This document shows, in pieces, positions 27,281 to 36,771 of a DNA stretch of 64,000 nucleotides. The stretch is from UBA4615 sp044368415 (GTDB lineage: Bacteria; Pseudomonadota; Gammaproteobacteria; Burkholderiales; Burkholderiaceae_E), in the NCBI GenBank assembly GCA_044368415.1, contig JBIPLJ010000005.1, positions 1 to 64,000 on the forward strand, read 5' to 3'. Positions within the stretch are counted from its first letter, which is position 1. The number at the start of each line of letters is the position of its first letter. The notes beneath the pieces are model-generated. The model ran no database searches. It was not told the DNA's origin and saw nothing but the letters and a program-made list of their open reading frames with translations. The translations under genes were made by a program, and so were the position numbers.

Positions 27281-28057
27281 ATGTCCGTTCGCAGCAGGTT
27301 CGACCTCACCGGCCGCAAGGCGATCGTCACCGGGGGCTCGCGCGGCCTCGGCCTGCAGATCGCAGAAGGGCTGGGCGAGATGGGCGCGGAGGTGTTGCTG
27401 ACCGCACGCAAGGCCGACGAGCTCGAGCAGGCCGTCGCGCACCTGACGGCGCTGGGCATCAAGACCTCGGCGATCCCCGCCGACATGAGCCGTACCGATG
27501 CGGTGGTGCCCTTCGCAGAGGCCGCACTCGCCCGGCTCGGCGAGGTCGACATTTTGGTCAACAACGCCGGTTCCAACTGGGCCGCGCCGATGGAGGAGTA
27601 TCCGCTCGAGGCTTGGCTCAAGCTGCTGACGGTCAACCTCACCAGCGTATTCTTGCTCACGCAGACGATCGGTAGGCGCTCGATGATCCCGCGCCGCCGC
27701 GGCAAGATCCTCACCGTCGCGTCGATCGCCGGCCTGCGCGGCAACCGTCCCGACGAGGGCGAGATGATCGGCTACAACACGACCAAGGGCGGGCTGGTGA
27801 ACTTCACCCGGACGCTGGCCGCCGAATGGGGCGAGCACGACATCAACGTCAACGCGCTCGCGCCCGGGTTCTTCGAGACCAAGATGACCCGCGGGCTGCT
27901 CGCGAAGGTCGGGAACGCGCTGACCGCGCATGCGCCGCTCGGGCGGCTCGGCGACGACGAGGACCTGAAGGGTCCGGCGGTGCTGCTGTGCTCCGACGCC
28001 GGCAAGCACATCACCGGCCAGATCCTCGCCGTCGATGGCGGGGTCATGGCCGCATGA
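27281..28057 (+). CDS. SDR-family oxidoreductase
   Basis: A 258-residue classical short-chain dehydrogenase. The cofactor motif is TGGSRGLGLQIAEGLGEMG, NNAGSNW follows near residue 90, and the active Ser is in VASIAGLRG. A Tyr-x3-Lys motif appears in YNTTKGG, with the Lys at the expected spacing. The C-terminus GHITGQ-like HITGQILAVDGGVMA is typical. It probably acts on a 3-hydroxyacyl or alcohol intermediate. Its stop overlaps the thioesterase start (ATGA). Confidence 0.88.
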   Translation: MSVRSRFDLTGRKAIVTGGSRGLGLQIAEGLGEMGAEVLLTARKADELEQAVAHLTALGIKTSAIPADMSRTDAVVPFAEAALARLGEVDILVNNAGSNWAAPMEEYPLEAWLKLLTVNLTSVFLLTQTIGRRSMIPRRRGKILTVASIAGLRGNRPDEGEMIGYNTTKGGLVNFTRTLAAEWGEHDINVNALAPGFFETKMTRGLLAKVGNALTAHAPLGRLGDDEDLKGPAVLLCSDAGKHITGQILAVDGGVMAA

Positions 28058-28497
28058 CGGCAGGCGCGCGACAGGACATGGTGTTACCCGACGGCAAGCG
28101 GCGCCGCATCCCGTTCCTCGACCATCTGGGCGTCGAACTGGTCGCCTTCGGTCAGGGGCGCTCCGAGCTCGCGATCACCGTGCGCCCCGAGCTGTGCAAC
28201 TCGATGCAGGTCGCCCACGGCGGCGTGCTGATGACGGTGCTCGACGCGGCGCTGGCAATCGCCGGGCGCGCCTCGCACACCGACGACTACGACGCGCCGG
28301 TCAACACCATCACCGTCGAGATGAAGACCAGCTTCATCCGCCCGGGCGCCGGCCGTCTGACGGTCAAAGCCGAATGTATGCACAAGGCGTCCACGCTGAT
28401 GTTCTGCGAGGGCGAGGCGCGCGATGATCAGGGTCGGCTGGTGGCGCGCGCCAACGGCACCTTCAAGCTGTGGATACCGAGGAGACCACCAGAATGA
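28054..28497 (+). CDS. PaaI/YdiI-type hotdog-fold thioesterase
   Basis: A 147-residue acyl-CoA thioesterase-like protein. NSMQVAHGGVLMTVLDAALA is the conserved hotdog helix with the H-G-G motif, and TVEMKTSFIRPGAGRLTVKA matches the strand pair of the family. It may release CoA from dead-end intermediates. It overlaps both neighbours by 4 bases, so it is translated in series with them. Confidence 0.85.
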   Translation: MTAGARQDMVLPDGKRRRIPFLDHLGVELVAFGQGRSELAITVRPELCNSMQVAHGGVLMTVLDAALAIAGRASHTDDYDAPVNTITVEMKTSFIRPGAGRLTVKAECMHKASTLMFCEGEARDDQGRLVARANGTFKLWIPRRPPE

Positions 28498-29495
28498 CCA
28501 CCACCTACCGCCGCATCGTGCTCGCCGCCCGCCCCGAGGGCGCGGTGAAGCCCGAACATTTCCGCCTCGAGGCACTGCCGATCCCGGCGGTACCCGACGG
28601 CCACCTGCTGGTGCGCAACCGCTTCATGTCGCTCGACCCGTACATGCGCGGCGCGATGAACGACCGCAAGTCGTACCGGCAGCCGCAGGCGATCGGCGAG
28701 ACCATGGTCGGCGGCACCGTCGGCGAGGTCATCGAGAGCCGGCATCCGAAGTTCAAGGTCGGCGATGTGGTCGTCGGTGGCTTCGGCTGGCAGGAGATTG
28801 GCCTGTCGGACGGCGGTGGCGGGCTGCGCCGCGTCGACGCCTCGACGGTACCGATGCAGGCCTTCCTCGGCGTGGCCGGCATGCCGGGTGTCACCGCATG
28901 GGTCGGCCTGAACCGGATCATCACGCCCAAGGCCGGCGAGACGGTCGTGGTGTCGGCCGCCTCGGGCGCGGTCGGCTCGGTGCTCGGGCAGCTCGCGAAG
29001 GCCCAGGGCTGCCGCGTGGTCGGGGTTGCGGGCGGCGCGGCCAAATGCGCCACCGTCGTCGAGTCGTTCGGCTTCGATGCGTGCGTCGACTACAAGGCCG
29101 GACGCCTGCAGGCCGACCTCGCCGCGGCCACGCCCGACGGCATCGACGGCTATTTCGAGAACGTCGGCGGCGCGGTGCTCGATGCGGTACTCGCGCGGAT
29201 GAACGCCTTCGGCCGGATCGCGGTCTGCGGGCTCATTGCCGGCTACAACGACGAGCCGATCCCTGTGAACGAGTTCCGCTCGGTCCTGGCCAATCGTCTG
29301 AAGATCCAAGGCTTCATCGTCTCCGAGGTACCCGACGCCTGGCCACCGGCGCTTGCCGAGCTCGCCGCGCGGGTCGCCGACGGCTCGCTGAAGTACAGGG
29401 AGACCGTCGCCCGCGGAATCGCCTCGGCGCCCGCCGCCTTCATCGGCCTGCTGCGCGGGGAGAACCTCGGCAAGCAGCTGGTCTCGCTCGACTGA
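28494..29495 (+). CDS. NADP-dependent medium-chain oxidoreductase (CurA/YncB family)
   Basis: A 333-residue zinc-free MDR protein. RFMSLDPYMRGAMND near residue 45 is characteristic of the leukotriene-B4 dehydrogenase/curcumin-reductase group. The nucleotide-binding region is VVVSAASGAVGSVLGQLAKAQGCRVVGVAGG, and GYFENVGGAVLDAVL follows. It reduces enone double bonds using NADPH in known members. The upstream thioesterase overlaps it by 4 bases and GAGGAG precedes the start. Confidence 0.88.
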   Translation: MTTTYRRIVLAARPEGAVKPEHFRLEALPIPAVPDGHLLVRNRFMSLDPYMRGAMNDRKSYRQPQAIGETMVGGTVGEVIESRHPKFKVGDVVVGGFGWQEIGLSDGGGGLRRVDASTVPMQAFLGVAGMPGVTAWVGLNRIITPKAGETVVVSAASGAVGSVLGQLAKAQGCRVVGVAGGAAKCATVVESFGFDACVDYKAGRLQADLAAATPDGIDGYFENVGGAVLDAVLARMNAFGRIAVCGLIAGYNDEPIPVNEFRSVLANRLKIQGFIVSEVPDAWPPALAELAARVADGSLKYRETVARGIASAPAAFIGLLRGENLGKQLVSLD

Positions 29496-29543
29496 CCGGC
29501 CGACCGGCCCGCCGTACCCCGCACACTCCAGGGAGAACCGACA

Positions 29544-30308
29544 ATGAACGCACCGCAGACCTCGATCCGTTCGCAGGTGTCCGAGCAGGAATGGCAGCTA
29601 CGCGTCGACCTCGCCGCCTGCTACCGCCTGATCGCGCTGCACGGCTGGGACGACCTCGTCTTCACCCACATCTCGGCCAAGATTCCCGGCCCCGAGCACC
29701 ACTTCCTCATCAACCCGTACGGGCTGATGTTCGACGAGATCACCGCCTCGTCGCTGGTGAAGATCGACATGGCCTGCGCGCCGGTGATGCCGACACCGTA
29801 TCGGGTGAACCCGGCCGGCTTCGTGATCCACAGCGCGATCCACGAGGCTCGCGAGGATGCCGGCTGCGTGCTGCACACCCACACCCGCGCGGGGGTCGCG
29901 GTGTCGGCGCAGAAGCGCGGGCTGCTGCCGATCTCGCAGCAGGCCTCCATCATCATGCAGTCGCTGGCGTACCACGACTACGAGGGCATCGCGGTCCGCG
30001 ACGAGGAGAAGGCACGCCTGCAGTCGCACCTGGGCTCGGCCAACTACCTGATGCTGCGCAACCACGGACTGCTGACCGTAGGGCGCACGATCGGTGAGGC
30101 GTTCCTCTACATGTACACCTTCGAGTCCGCCTGCCAGGCACAGATCGGCGCGATGGCCGGCGGCACCGAGCTCATCGAGGTGGGCGACGCGGTGCTCGAC
30201 ACCGTCCGCCATGCGATCGGCGTGCAGCGTAACGTGCTGCCGACCGAGCAGGTTTTCGCCGCCCTCAAGCGCAAACTCGATCGCCGCAACCCCGGCTACG
30301 ACCAGTGA
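29544..30308 (+). CDS. Class II aldolase/adducin domain protein
   Basis: A 254-residue protein with the class II aldolase fold. Zinc-binding His residues are seen in CVLHTHTRAGVAVSAQ near residue 110 and in LRNHGLLTVGRTIGEAFLYMY near residue 170. GWDDLVFTHISAKIPG opens the fold. Many members next to acyl-CoA genes have unknown substrates. GGGAG nine bases upstream supports the start. Confidence 0.85.
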   Translation: MNAPQTSIRSQVSEQEWQLRVDLAACYRLIALHGWDDLVFTHISAKIPGPEHHFLINPYGLMFDEITASSLVKIDMACAPVMPTPYRVNPAGFVIHSAIHEAREDAGCVLHTHTRAGVAVSAQKRGLLPISQQASIIMQSLAYHDYEGIAVRDEEKARLQSHLGSANYLMLRNHGLLTVGRTIGEAFLYMYTFESACQAQIGAMAGGTELIEVGDAVLDTVRHAIGVQRNVLPTEQVFAALKRKLDRRNPGYDQ

Positions 30309-30336
30309 ACGGACCGCGGGTCCGGGGAGACGTCGG

Positions 30337-31212
30337 ATGAAGGCATTCGCAGGCAAGGTTGCGGTCATCACCGGCGCGGGCAGCGGCTTCGGCCGCGAGT
30401 TCGCCCGCACGGGCGCCGCGCTCGGCATGAAGCTCGCGCTGGCCGACGTGCAGACCGACGCGCTGGCGGCCACGGTCGCCGAGCTCCAGGGGCAGGGCGC
30501 GCAGGTGCTCGGCGAGACGATCGACGTCTCCAAGGCCGAAGACATGGAGCGGCTGGCGGCCCGCACGCTCGACACCTTCGGCGGCGCCCATCTGCTCTTC
30601 AACAACGCCGGGGTCGCCGTCGGCGGCCTGGCCTGGGAAAGTTCGGTCCGCGACTGGGAGTGGGTGCTGGGGGTAAACGTCTGGGGCGTGATCCACGGCA
30701 TGCGCGTCTTCACGCCGATCATGCTCGCGCAGGGTGGCGAGGCGCACATCGTCAACACTGCATCGGTCGCCGGCCTGGTGAACCCGCAGATGATGGCGGC
30801 CTACAACCTCAGCAAGCATGCGGTGGTGTCGCTGTCGGAGACGCTGCATCACGACTTGAAGCTGGTCGGCAGCTCGGTCGGCGTGTCGGTGCTCTGCCCC
30901 GCGTACGTGCCGACCGGCATCAACGCGTCCGACCGGAACCGGCCGGCGGGGCTCGCCAACGAGGCGCCGCCGACGGCCTCGCAAGCGGCGCTCAAGGCCC
31001 AACTCGACAAAGCCGTCACCGCAGGCAAGGTCACCGCGCAGCAGGTCTCGGCGATGACCTTCGATGCGATCCGAGACGAGCGCTTCTACGTGATCACACA
31101 CGAGAAGATGATGGCCTCGATCGAGCTGCGGCTGCAGGACGTCGTGCAGCGGCGCAATCCGAGCGATCCGTTCAGCTACAAGCCTGACGCTGCGGTCGGC
31201 AGGAAGGCCTGA
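30337..31212 (+). CDS. SDR-family oxidoreductase
   Basis: A 291-residue short-chain dehydrogenase. The glycine motif is ITGAGSGFGREFARTGAALG, NNAGVAVGG follows near residue 89, and the catalytic Ser is in NTASVAGLV. The Y-x3-K pair is YNLSKHA. The C-terminal 70 residues carry a helical extension (RLQDVVQRRNPSDPFSYKP) typical of the larger alcohol-dehydrogenase-like SDRs. The start is 28 bases after the upstream stop. Confidence 0.88.
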   Translation: MKAFAGKVAVITGAGSGFGREFARTGAALGMKLALADVQTDALAATVAELQGQGAQVLGETIDVSKAEDMERLAARTLDTFGGAHLLFNNAGVAVGGLAWESSVRDWEWVLGVNVWGVIHGMRVFTPIMLAQGGEAHIVNTASVAGLVNPQMMAAYNLSKHAVVSLSETLHHDLKLVGSSVGVSVLCPAYVPTGINASDRNRPAGLANEAPPTASQAALKAQLDKAVTAGKVTAQQVSAMTFDAIRDERFYVITHEKMMASIELRLQDVVQRRNPSDPFSYKPDAAVGRKA

Positions 31213-31215
31213 GTC

Positions 31216-32139
31216 ATGATGATCCCTGCCCCCGGTGTGCGGACCGGCCGCTTCGTCGAGGTCCAGCCCGGCGTCCGGCTGCACTGCGCAGAGGCCGGCC
31301 GGCCGGAAGCGCCGCTGATCCTCTTCGTCCATGGCTTTCCTGAGTTCTGGTATGCCTGGAAGGACGTGCTGCCTGCGTTCGCCGACCGCTGGCATGCGGT
31401 GGCGCCAGACCTGAGGGGCTTCAACCTGTCGGACAAACCCGACGACGTGAAAGCCTACCGGGCCGATCGGCTGGTCGCCGACCTCGACGGGCTGATCCGG
31501 GGCCTCGGCCACGAGCGCGCGGTGGTTGTCGCGCACGACTGGGGCGGGGCCGCGGCCTGGACCTTCGCGATCGCGATGCCCCATCGCGTCTCGAAGCTGG
31601 TCATTCTCAACTCGCCGCATCCGGTGCCGTTCGCCCGGCTGCTCGCCGAAGATCCGGCGCAACAGGCCGCCAGCGCCTACATGAACTGGCTGCGCACGCC
31701 GGGCGCGGAGAGCGCATTGGCAAAGGACGATTTTGCCCTCGTCGACCGGTTCTTCGTCGGCCTCTCCCCGGCGCCCTGGTTCGACGCGGCCACCCGGGCG
31801 GCCTATCACGAGGCCTGGTCGCAGCCGGGCGCGCTCACCGGCGGGCTGAACTACTACCGGGCCTCGCCGCTCTATCCGCCGGACGGCGACGACCCGGGCG
31901 CGAGGCGCCTGAAACTCGATCCGAAGGACTTCGTCGTGCGGGTGCCGACGCTGGTGATCTGGGGCGAACGTGACCAGGCGCTGCTGCCGACGCTGCTCGA
32001 CGGGCTGGAGATGCTGGTGCCCGAGCTGACCGTGCAGCGCCTGCCCGAATGCTCACACTGGCTGACGCACGAGGCACCCGAGCGCGTCGCAGGGCTGATC
32101 CGCGACTTCGTCGGCGAGGGCGAGGGCGAGGGCGCGTGA
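31216..32139 (+). CDS. Alpha/beta hydrolase, epoxide hydrolase-like
   Basis: A 307-residue hydrolase. HGFPEFWYAWKDVLPAF is the oxyanion segment of the epoxide hydrolase/haloalkane dehalogenase group. The nucleophile elbow is VVAHDWGGAAAW, with Asp as nucleophile as in epoxide hydrolases. The catalytic His is in CSHWLTHEAPERV. It ends in a short Gly-Glu repeat (GEGEGEGA) encoded by a GCGAGG-type microrepeat at about 32115-32136. The next gene starts within its stop. Confidence 0.85.
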   Translation: MMIPAPGVRTGRFVEVQPGVRLHCAEAGRPEAPLILFVHGFPEFWYAWKDVLPAFADRWHAVAPDLRGFNLSDKPDDVKAYRADRLVADLDGLIRGLGHERAVVVAHDWGGAAAWTFAIAMPHRVSKLVILNSPHPVPFARLLAEDPAQQAASAYMNWLRTPGAESALAKDDFALVDRFFVGLSPAPWFDAATRAAYHEAWSQPGALTGGLNYYRASPLYPPDGDDPGARRLKLDPKDFVVRVPTLVIWGERDQALLPTLLDGLEMLVPELTVQRLPECSHWLTHEAPERVAGLIRDFVGEGEGEGA

Positions 32140-33086
32140 CCCCGGTACTCGACGCACGGGTCGCGCAGCTGCTCGCCTGGGTCGCCCGGGTCGGCGGGCC
32201 GACCTACCCCGAGCTCGGCGCGGCCGCCGCACGGGCCCACTACGAGCGCGTCGCGACCACGCTGGACATCGCGCCCGCCGAGCTCGCCTCGGTCGAGGAC
32301 CTGCGGATCGCGCTCCCCGGCCGGACCCTGCGCGTGCGCCACTACGTGCCGCGCGAGCACGGCTGGGCGGAGCCGATGCCGGCCCTGGTGTTTTTCCACG
32401 GTGGCGGCTTCACGATCGGCTCGGTCGACACACACGACCGCATCTGCCGGATGCTCGCCGCGCAGGCCGACTGCGTCGTGCTGTCGGTGGACTACCGGCT
32501 CGCACCCGAGCACCGCTTCCCGGCCGCGGCCGACGACGCCTTCGACGTGCTCGACTGGGCGAGGCGCGAGACCGGCGCGCTGGGCATCGATCCCGCGCGG
32601 CTCGCTGTCGGCGGCGACAGTGCGGGCGGCACGCTGGCGACCGCCGCGGCGATCCACGCCCGCGACCGCGGCTGGCCGCTGGTGCTGCAACTGCTGATCT
32701 ACCCAGGTGTCGCCGGGCGGCAGACGAGCGCCTCGCACCGCGACTTCGGCCACGGCTTCCTGCTCGACCACAACGTGGTCGCGTGGTTCTTCGCGAACTA
32801 CGTCCGCGATGACGCGGATCGCGAAGACTGGCGCTTCTCTCCGATCTCGCATCCGGACCTGCGCGGCGTGGCGCCGGCGTGGATGGCAATCGCCGGCTTC
32901 GATCCGCTTCGCGACGACGATCGCGCCTACGCGGCTCGGCTGAGTGCGGCGGGCGTGACCGTGTCGGTGGACGAATACCCGGGCATGGTCCACGCGTTCT
33001 TCCAGCACGGCGGCTTCGTGCCGAACGCGCGGCACGCGCACGCCGATGCGGTCGCCGCGCTGCGCCGCGCGTTCGGCACGGCGTGA
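32136..33086 (+). CDS. Alpha/beta hydrolase, hormone-sensitive-lipase family esterase
   Basis: A 316-residue esterase. FFHGGGFTIGSVDTHDR is the HSL-family oxyanion motif, and the nucleophile Ser is in VGGDSAGGTLATAAA. The acid is probably in AGFDPLRDD and the His in YPGMVHAFFQHGG. A GTG start overlaps the upstream stop (GTGA), which indicates coupled translation. Confidence 0.87.
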   Translation: MTPVLDARVAQLLAWVARVGGPTYPELGAAAARAHYERVATTLDIAPAELASVEDLRIALPGRTLRVRHYVPREHGWAEPMPALVFFHGGGFTIGSVDTHDRICRMLAAQADCVVLSVDYRLAPEHRFPAAADDAFDVLDWARRETGALGIDPARLAVGGDSAGGTLATAAAIHARDRGWPLVLQLLIYPGVAGRQTSASHRDFGHGFLLDHNVVAWFFANYVRDDADREDWRFSPISHPDLRGVAPAWMAIAGFDPLRDDDRAYAARLSAAGVTVSVDEYPGMVHAFFQHGGFVPNARHAHADAVAALRRAFGTA

Positions 33087-33625
33087 GTGCGGCTGGGGTA
33101 CACGACGCGGCCGGGGAGGGCGGCGTGGCGAGGAGCGGGAGCGCGGCGGGGCGCGCTGGCGCAGCGGCCGAGCGCAGCACTTCAGCCTCCGGCGAAGACA
33201 GCCTGGCACTGCGGGTCGGCGACTGGTCGACGCTTCGGCCCGCGGCCGAGATCGTTCGCCGCGCGGTCTTTGTGGTCGAGCAGGCGCTGCCCGAGGCCGA
33301 GGAGTTCGACGCCGACGACCCGCGCTCCATCCATGCAGTCGCCTTCGAGGCCAGCGTGCCGGTGGCGACCGGGCGCCTGCTGCCCGAAGGGCGGATCGGG
33401 CGGATGGCGGTGCTCGCGTCCTATCGACGCGGCGGCGTCGGCGGGCGGATCCTTGTGCGGCTGATCGAGCTGGCCGCGGCCCGCGGCGACGCGATACTGA
33501 CGCTCTCCGCGCAGGCCTACGTCCGAGACTTCTACGCCCGGCACGGTTTCGTCGCCGAGGGCGATCTCTTCGACGACTCGGGCATCCCGCACCAGACGAT
33601 GCGGCTGCGGCTGCGGCTGCGCTGA
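33083..33625 (+). CDS. GNAT-family N-acetyltransferase (ElaA-like)
   Basis: 180 residues from a GTG overlapping the upstream stop. The first 40 residues are Ala/Gly-rich and unlikely to be folded. The acetyltransferase domain includes VFVVEQALPEAEEFDADD and the acetyl-CoA loop MAVLASYRRGGVGGRILVRL, then SAQAYVRDFYARHGFVAEGD. That matches ElaA-type enzymes. The acceptor is unknown. It is the last gene of the 15-33.6 kb plus-strand array. Confidence 0.8.
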   Translation: MSAAGVHDAAGEGGVARSGSAAGRAGAAAERSTSASGEDSLALRVGDWSTLRPAAEIVRRAVFVVEQALPEAEEFDADDPRSIHAVAFEASVPVATGRLLPEGRIGRMAVLASYRRGGVGGRILVRLIELAAARGDAILTLSAQAYVRDFYARHGFVAEGDLFDDSGIPHQTMRLRLRLR

Positions 33626-33650
33626 GCGACGTGTACGCCCACGGGCGGAC

Positions 33651-34010
33651 TCAGCCCGGGCGCCATCCAGCCTGCGGTGCGAAGACCTCCACGTGCCGGC
33701 CGCCGCGGGCCAGTGCGCCCGCGCCGCTCGAGGCCGCCGCGGCGTCCAGTCGGTCGAGCCAGCCGGCCAGCGTGCGCGGCGGCACACCGGGCCAGACCTC
33801 CATCCAGGTGGCGCGCGGCGACCCGTCACGCTGCACGAGCTCGGGGCGGCGCAGCAGGCGAGGGCGCTCGGCGACTGCGTTGGAGCCGCCGCTCGCCATC
33901 GCCTCACCGAGACGCCCGAATGCCGTTAGCACCTGGGACACATCGGCCGGGTCGGCCTCGAACCAGACGTAGACCTCGAGCGCCAACGCCGCGTCGCGCG
34001 GCTCGGTCAA
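33651..34010 (-). CDS. DUF4936 family protein
   Basis: A 119-residue protein. EVYVWFEADPADVSQVL opens the fold, TWMEVWPGV lies near residue 70 and GRHVEVFAP near the end. These resemble the DUF4936 family found beside ygfZ in betaproteobacteria. The TTG start overlaps the ygfZ stop (TTGA). Function unknown. Confidence 0.75.
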   Translation of the reverse strand: MTEPRDAALALEVYVWFEADPADVSQVLTAFGRLGEAMASGGSNAVAERPRLLRRPELVQRDGSPRATWMEVWPGVPPRTLAGWLDRLDAAAASSGAGALARGGRHVEVFAPQAGWRPG

Positions 34011-35086
34011 TCGATAGCCCGCAACGGGTAGGGCAGGGCACGCGGCGCCAGCGGTCGGTCACCGGCGCGCAGCGGCCCGGCCTCCACCGCGGCCACCTGG
34101 GACTCGAAGAGCAGGTCGAAGCCGCCCGCACCATCGGGCGCGGCCAGCACTACCTGGCCGCAGGGCTCGCCCCCGCCTGCAGGGACGATGTCGCTGCCCG
34201 GCTCCGGCGGCACGCCGTCGGCGTGCGCGGCGAACATTCGGCGCTTGAGCTTTCCCAGGTACTGGCTGCGCGCGACGATCTCCTGGCCGGGATAGCAGCC
34301 CTTGCGGAAGCTCACGCCGTCGACCGACTCGAAGTTGAGCATCTGTGGGACGAACAGCTCCGAGGTGCCGGCAACGATCCGCGGGATCCCTGCCAGGACC
34401 TCGGTGCGCCGCCAAGCCGCACCTGAAACAGGTGCCGCGGCCGCCATGAGCGCCTGCCAAGCCGACCCGGCCTGCGCCGCGGGCAAGGCCAGCAGCCAGC
34501 GCGGGCGCTCGGATGTGTCACCGTCGGCCGGCATCGGCGGCAGCCCGACGAGGTGGCTGCCCTCCCGCGACGCAGCACCGTCGGCCGACGGCACCGCTAG
34601 GCCGAATGCCTGCGCCGCCGCCTTTGCAGCCGGCTCGCCGCACAGCCCGAAGAGCACCTGCGCATCGCTCGCGTCGGCGACCTTTGCTTTTGTGCGAAGC
34701 ACGTACATCGACAGCCGCCTGGCCAGCGGCTGCGCGAGCGGGCGCGAAACCGTCAGCAGGATCGACGAGCCGTCGCGCCAGTATCGGAAGGTCGACAGCA
34801 GCCGCCCCTTGGCCGTGCAGTAGCCCGCCCAGCGAGCGGTCTCCGGGGCGAGGTGCTCGACGTCGTTGGTGAGCTGCGCGTGCAGGAAGGCCGCCGCTTG
34901 CTCGCCGGTGACGCTCAGCAGCCCGAGATCCGCCAGGGGGGCTGCGAATGCGCCGCCGGGCAGGCGGTCAGCGCCCACAGCGATCGCAGGGCCCCAGGCA
35001 TCGACGGTGACCGCACCACCAAGCTCGAGCGCGAGACGTTCGACCGCATCGGCGGACCAGGCAGGCGGCGGGGCTGGGATCGGCAT
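34007..35086 (-). CDS. ygfZ: Folate-binding protein YgfZ (GcvT-like)
   Basis: A 359-residue tetrahydrofolate-binding protein involved in repair or maturation of some iron-sulfur proteins. The family signature K-G-C-Y-P-G-Q-E occurs in FRKGCYPGQEIVARSQYLG near residue 245, containing the conserved cysteine. The GcvT-like N-terminal domain has AAFLHAQLTNDVEHLAPE near residue 65. It is divergent from mltG with only 36 bases between the start codons, a shared control region. Confidence 0.92.
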   Translation of the reverse strand: MPIPAPPPAWSADAVERLALELGGAVTVDAWGPAIAVGADRLPGGAFAAPLADLGLLSVTGEQAAAFLHAQLTNDVEHLAPETARWAGYCTAKGRLLSTFRYWRDGSSILLTVSRPLAQPLARRLSMYVLRTKAKVADASDAQVLFGLCGEPAAKAAAQAFGLAVPSADGAASREGSHLVGLPPMPADGDTSERPRWLLALPAAQAGSAWQALMAAAAPVSGAAWRRTEVLAGIPRIVAGTSELFVPQMLNFESVDGVSFRKGCYPGQEIVARSQYLGKLKRRMFAAHADGVPPEPGSDIVPAGGGEPCGQVVLAAPDGAGGFDLLFESQVAAVEAGPLRAGDRPLAPRALPYPLRAID

Positions 35087-35122
35087 GCGGCTATTATAGG
35101 CAGCCCCTTTTCCCCGCCCACG

Positions 35123-36136
35123 ATGAAAAGATTCCTCGCCACGGCCTTGCTGGGGCTCGCCGCGCTCGCGGCCGCCGCGGGATGGACGTGGTGGCAATAC
35201 CAGCGCGAGCCGCTCGCCTTCTCAGCGCCAGAGCTCCAGGTCGAGATCGAGCGCGGCACGGCTGGCCAGGCGGTCGGTTCCGCGCTGCGCCGCCAGGGCG
35301 TCGAGGTGCCCGGATGGCTGTTCTCGCTCGCTCTGCGCGTGCGCGGCGACGCGCCAAAGATCCGCGCCGGCAACTACGAGCTCGCCTCGCCGCTGACGCT
35401 GCGCCAGCTGCTCGACCGGTTGACCCGCGGCGATGTCTCGCTGCGCGACATCACCTTCATCGAGGGCTGGACCTTCCGCCAGGTGCGCGCCGCGCTCGCC
35501 AAGCATCCGGACCTCAAGCATGACACCGAGGGGCTGTCCGACCCCGAGGTGCTCACGCTCGTCGGCGCCACCGAGCCCCATCCCGAGGGCTTGTTCGCGC
35601 CCGACACCTATGCGTTCGCCCGCGGCTCGAGCGAGGCGGAGGTGCTGCGCCGCGCCTACCGGCTGCAGCGCCGGGTGCTGCAGGCCGCCTGGGACGCGCG
35701 GATGGCGCGCCCCGAGCCGCCGCCGCCCTACAAGTCGCCCTACGAAGCGCTGACCATGGCCTCGATCATCGAGAAGGAGACCGGGCGCGAGTCGGACCGG
35801 CCGAAGGTCGCCGCGGTCTTCGCTAACCGCCTGCGACGCGGCATGATGTTGCAGAGCGACCCGACCACCATCTACGGCCTGGGCACGGCCTTCAACGGCA
35901 ACCTGCGGCGGCGCGACCTGCTCGCCGACACGCCGTACAACACCTACACCCGGACCGGCCTGACACCGACTCCAATTGCGATGCCCGGCCGGGCTTCGAT
36001 CGCCGCCGCCCTGGAGCCGGCGTCGACCCCGGCCCTCTACTTCGTGGCGCGCGGGGACGGCAGCAGTGAGTTCTCGAACGACCTCGCCTCACACAACCGG
36101 GCGGTCGCCCGTTACCAGAAACGGGGAACCCCATGA
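35123..36136 (+). CDS. mltG: Endolytic murein transglycosylase MltG
   Basis: The 337-residue product cleaves nascent glycan strands and so sets glycan length. An N-terminal membrane anchor (FLATALLGLAALAAAAGWTWW) is followed by a LysM-like part and the YceG domain. The catalytic Glu is in MASIIEKETGRESDRPKVAA near residue 220, followed by FANRLRRGMMLQSDPT and PYNTYTRTGLTPTPIAMPG. It overlaps tmk by 4 bases. The order mltG-tmk-holB is conserved in proteobacteria. Confidence 0.95.
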   Translation: MKRFLATALLGLAALAAAAGWTWWQYQREPLAFSAPELQVEIERGTAGQAVGSALRRQGVEVPGWLFSLALRVRGDAPKIRAGNYELASPLTLRQLLDRLTRGDVSLRDITFIEGWTFRQVRAALAKHPDLKHDTEGLSDPEVLTLVGATEPHPEGLFAPDTYAFARGSSEAEVLRRAYRLQRRVLQAAWDARMARPEPPPPYKSPYEALTMASIIEKETGRESDRPKVAAVFANRLRRGMMLQSDPTTIYGLGTAFNGNLRRRDLLADTPYNTYTRTGLTPTPIAMPGRASIAAALEPASTPALYFVARGDGSSEFSNDLASHNRAVARYQKRGTP

Positions 36137-36744
36137 CCGGGGACGCGCGCTTCGTCACCTTCGAAGGCATCGACGGCGCGGGCAAGAGCAGTCATGTCGA
36201 GTGGCTCGCCGAGCGGCTGCGAGAACGGGGTCGTCGGGTCGTGGTCACCCGGGAGCCGGGCGGCACCGAGCTGGCCGAGGCCATCCGCGATTGGGTGTTG
36301 AACCGGCCGATGTCGATGCGCGTCGAGGCGCTGCTCGTCTTCGCGGCCCGCCAGGACCACCTCGACCGCGTGATCCGGCCGGCGCTCGCCGCGGGGACCT
36401 GGGTCGTCTGCGACCGGTTCACCGACTCCACCGTTGCCTACCAGGGCGGCGGCCGAGGGATGCCGCTCGGGGATATCGCGACGCTCGAACGCTGGGTCCA
36501 TTTCGACCTGCAGCCCGACCGGACCTACCTGTTCGACCTCGACCCGGAGACAGCCGCCCGCCGTCGGCAGGCAGTGCGGCAGGCCGACCGGTTCGAGTCA
36601 GAAGCAGTCGCGTTCTTCCAGCGCGTGCGCGACGCCTACCTCGCGCGCGCCGCCCAGGCCCCGGACCGCTTCGTGCGGCTTGACGGGCTGCTGACGATCG
36701 AAGCGATCCGGACGCAGATCGAAACCGATCTCTCCAGTTCATAA
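36133..36744 (+). CDS. tmk: Thymidylate kinase
   Basis: The 203-residue product phosphorylates dTMP to dTDP. The P-loop is FEGIDGAGKSSHVEWLAERL and the substrate motif REPGGTELAEAIRDWVL. The DRFTDSTVAYQGGGRG block and a lid region (RRRQAVRQADRFESE) complete the standard enzyme. Its ATG overlaps the mltG stop. Confidence 0.96.
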   Translation: MTGDARFVTFEGIDGAGKSSHVEWLAERLRERGRRVVVTREPGGTELAEAIRDWVLNRPMSMRVEALLVFAARQDHLDRVIRPALAAGTWVVCDRFTDSTVAYQGGGRGMPLGDIATLERWVHFDLQPDRTYLFDLDPETAARRRQAVRQADRFESEAVAFFQRVRDAYLARAAQAPDRFVRLDGLLTIEAIRTQIETDLSSS

Positions 36745-36771
36745 AGCTTCTAAAGAAAGCGCGCCAAGCCA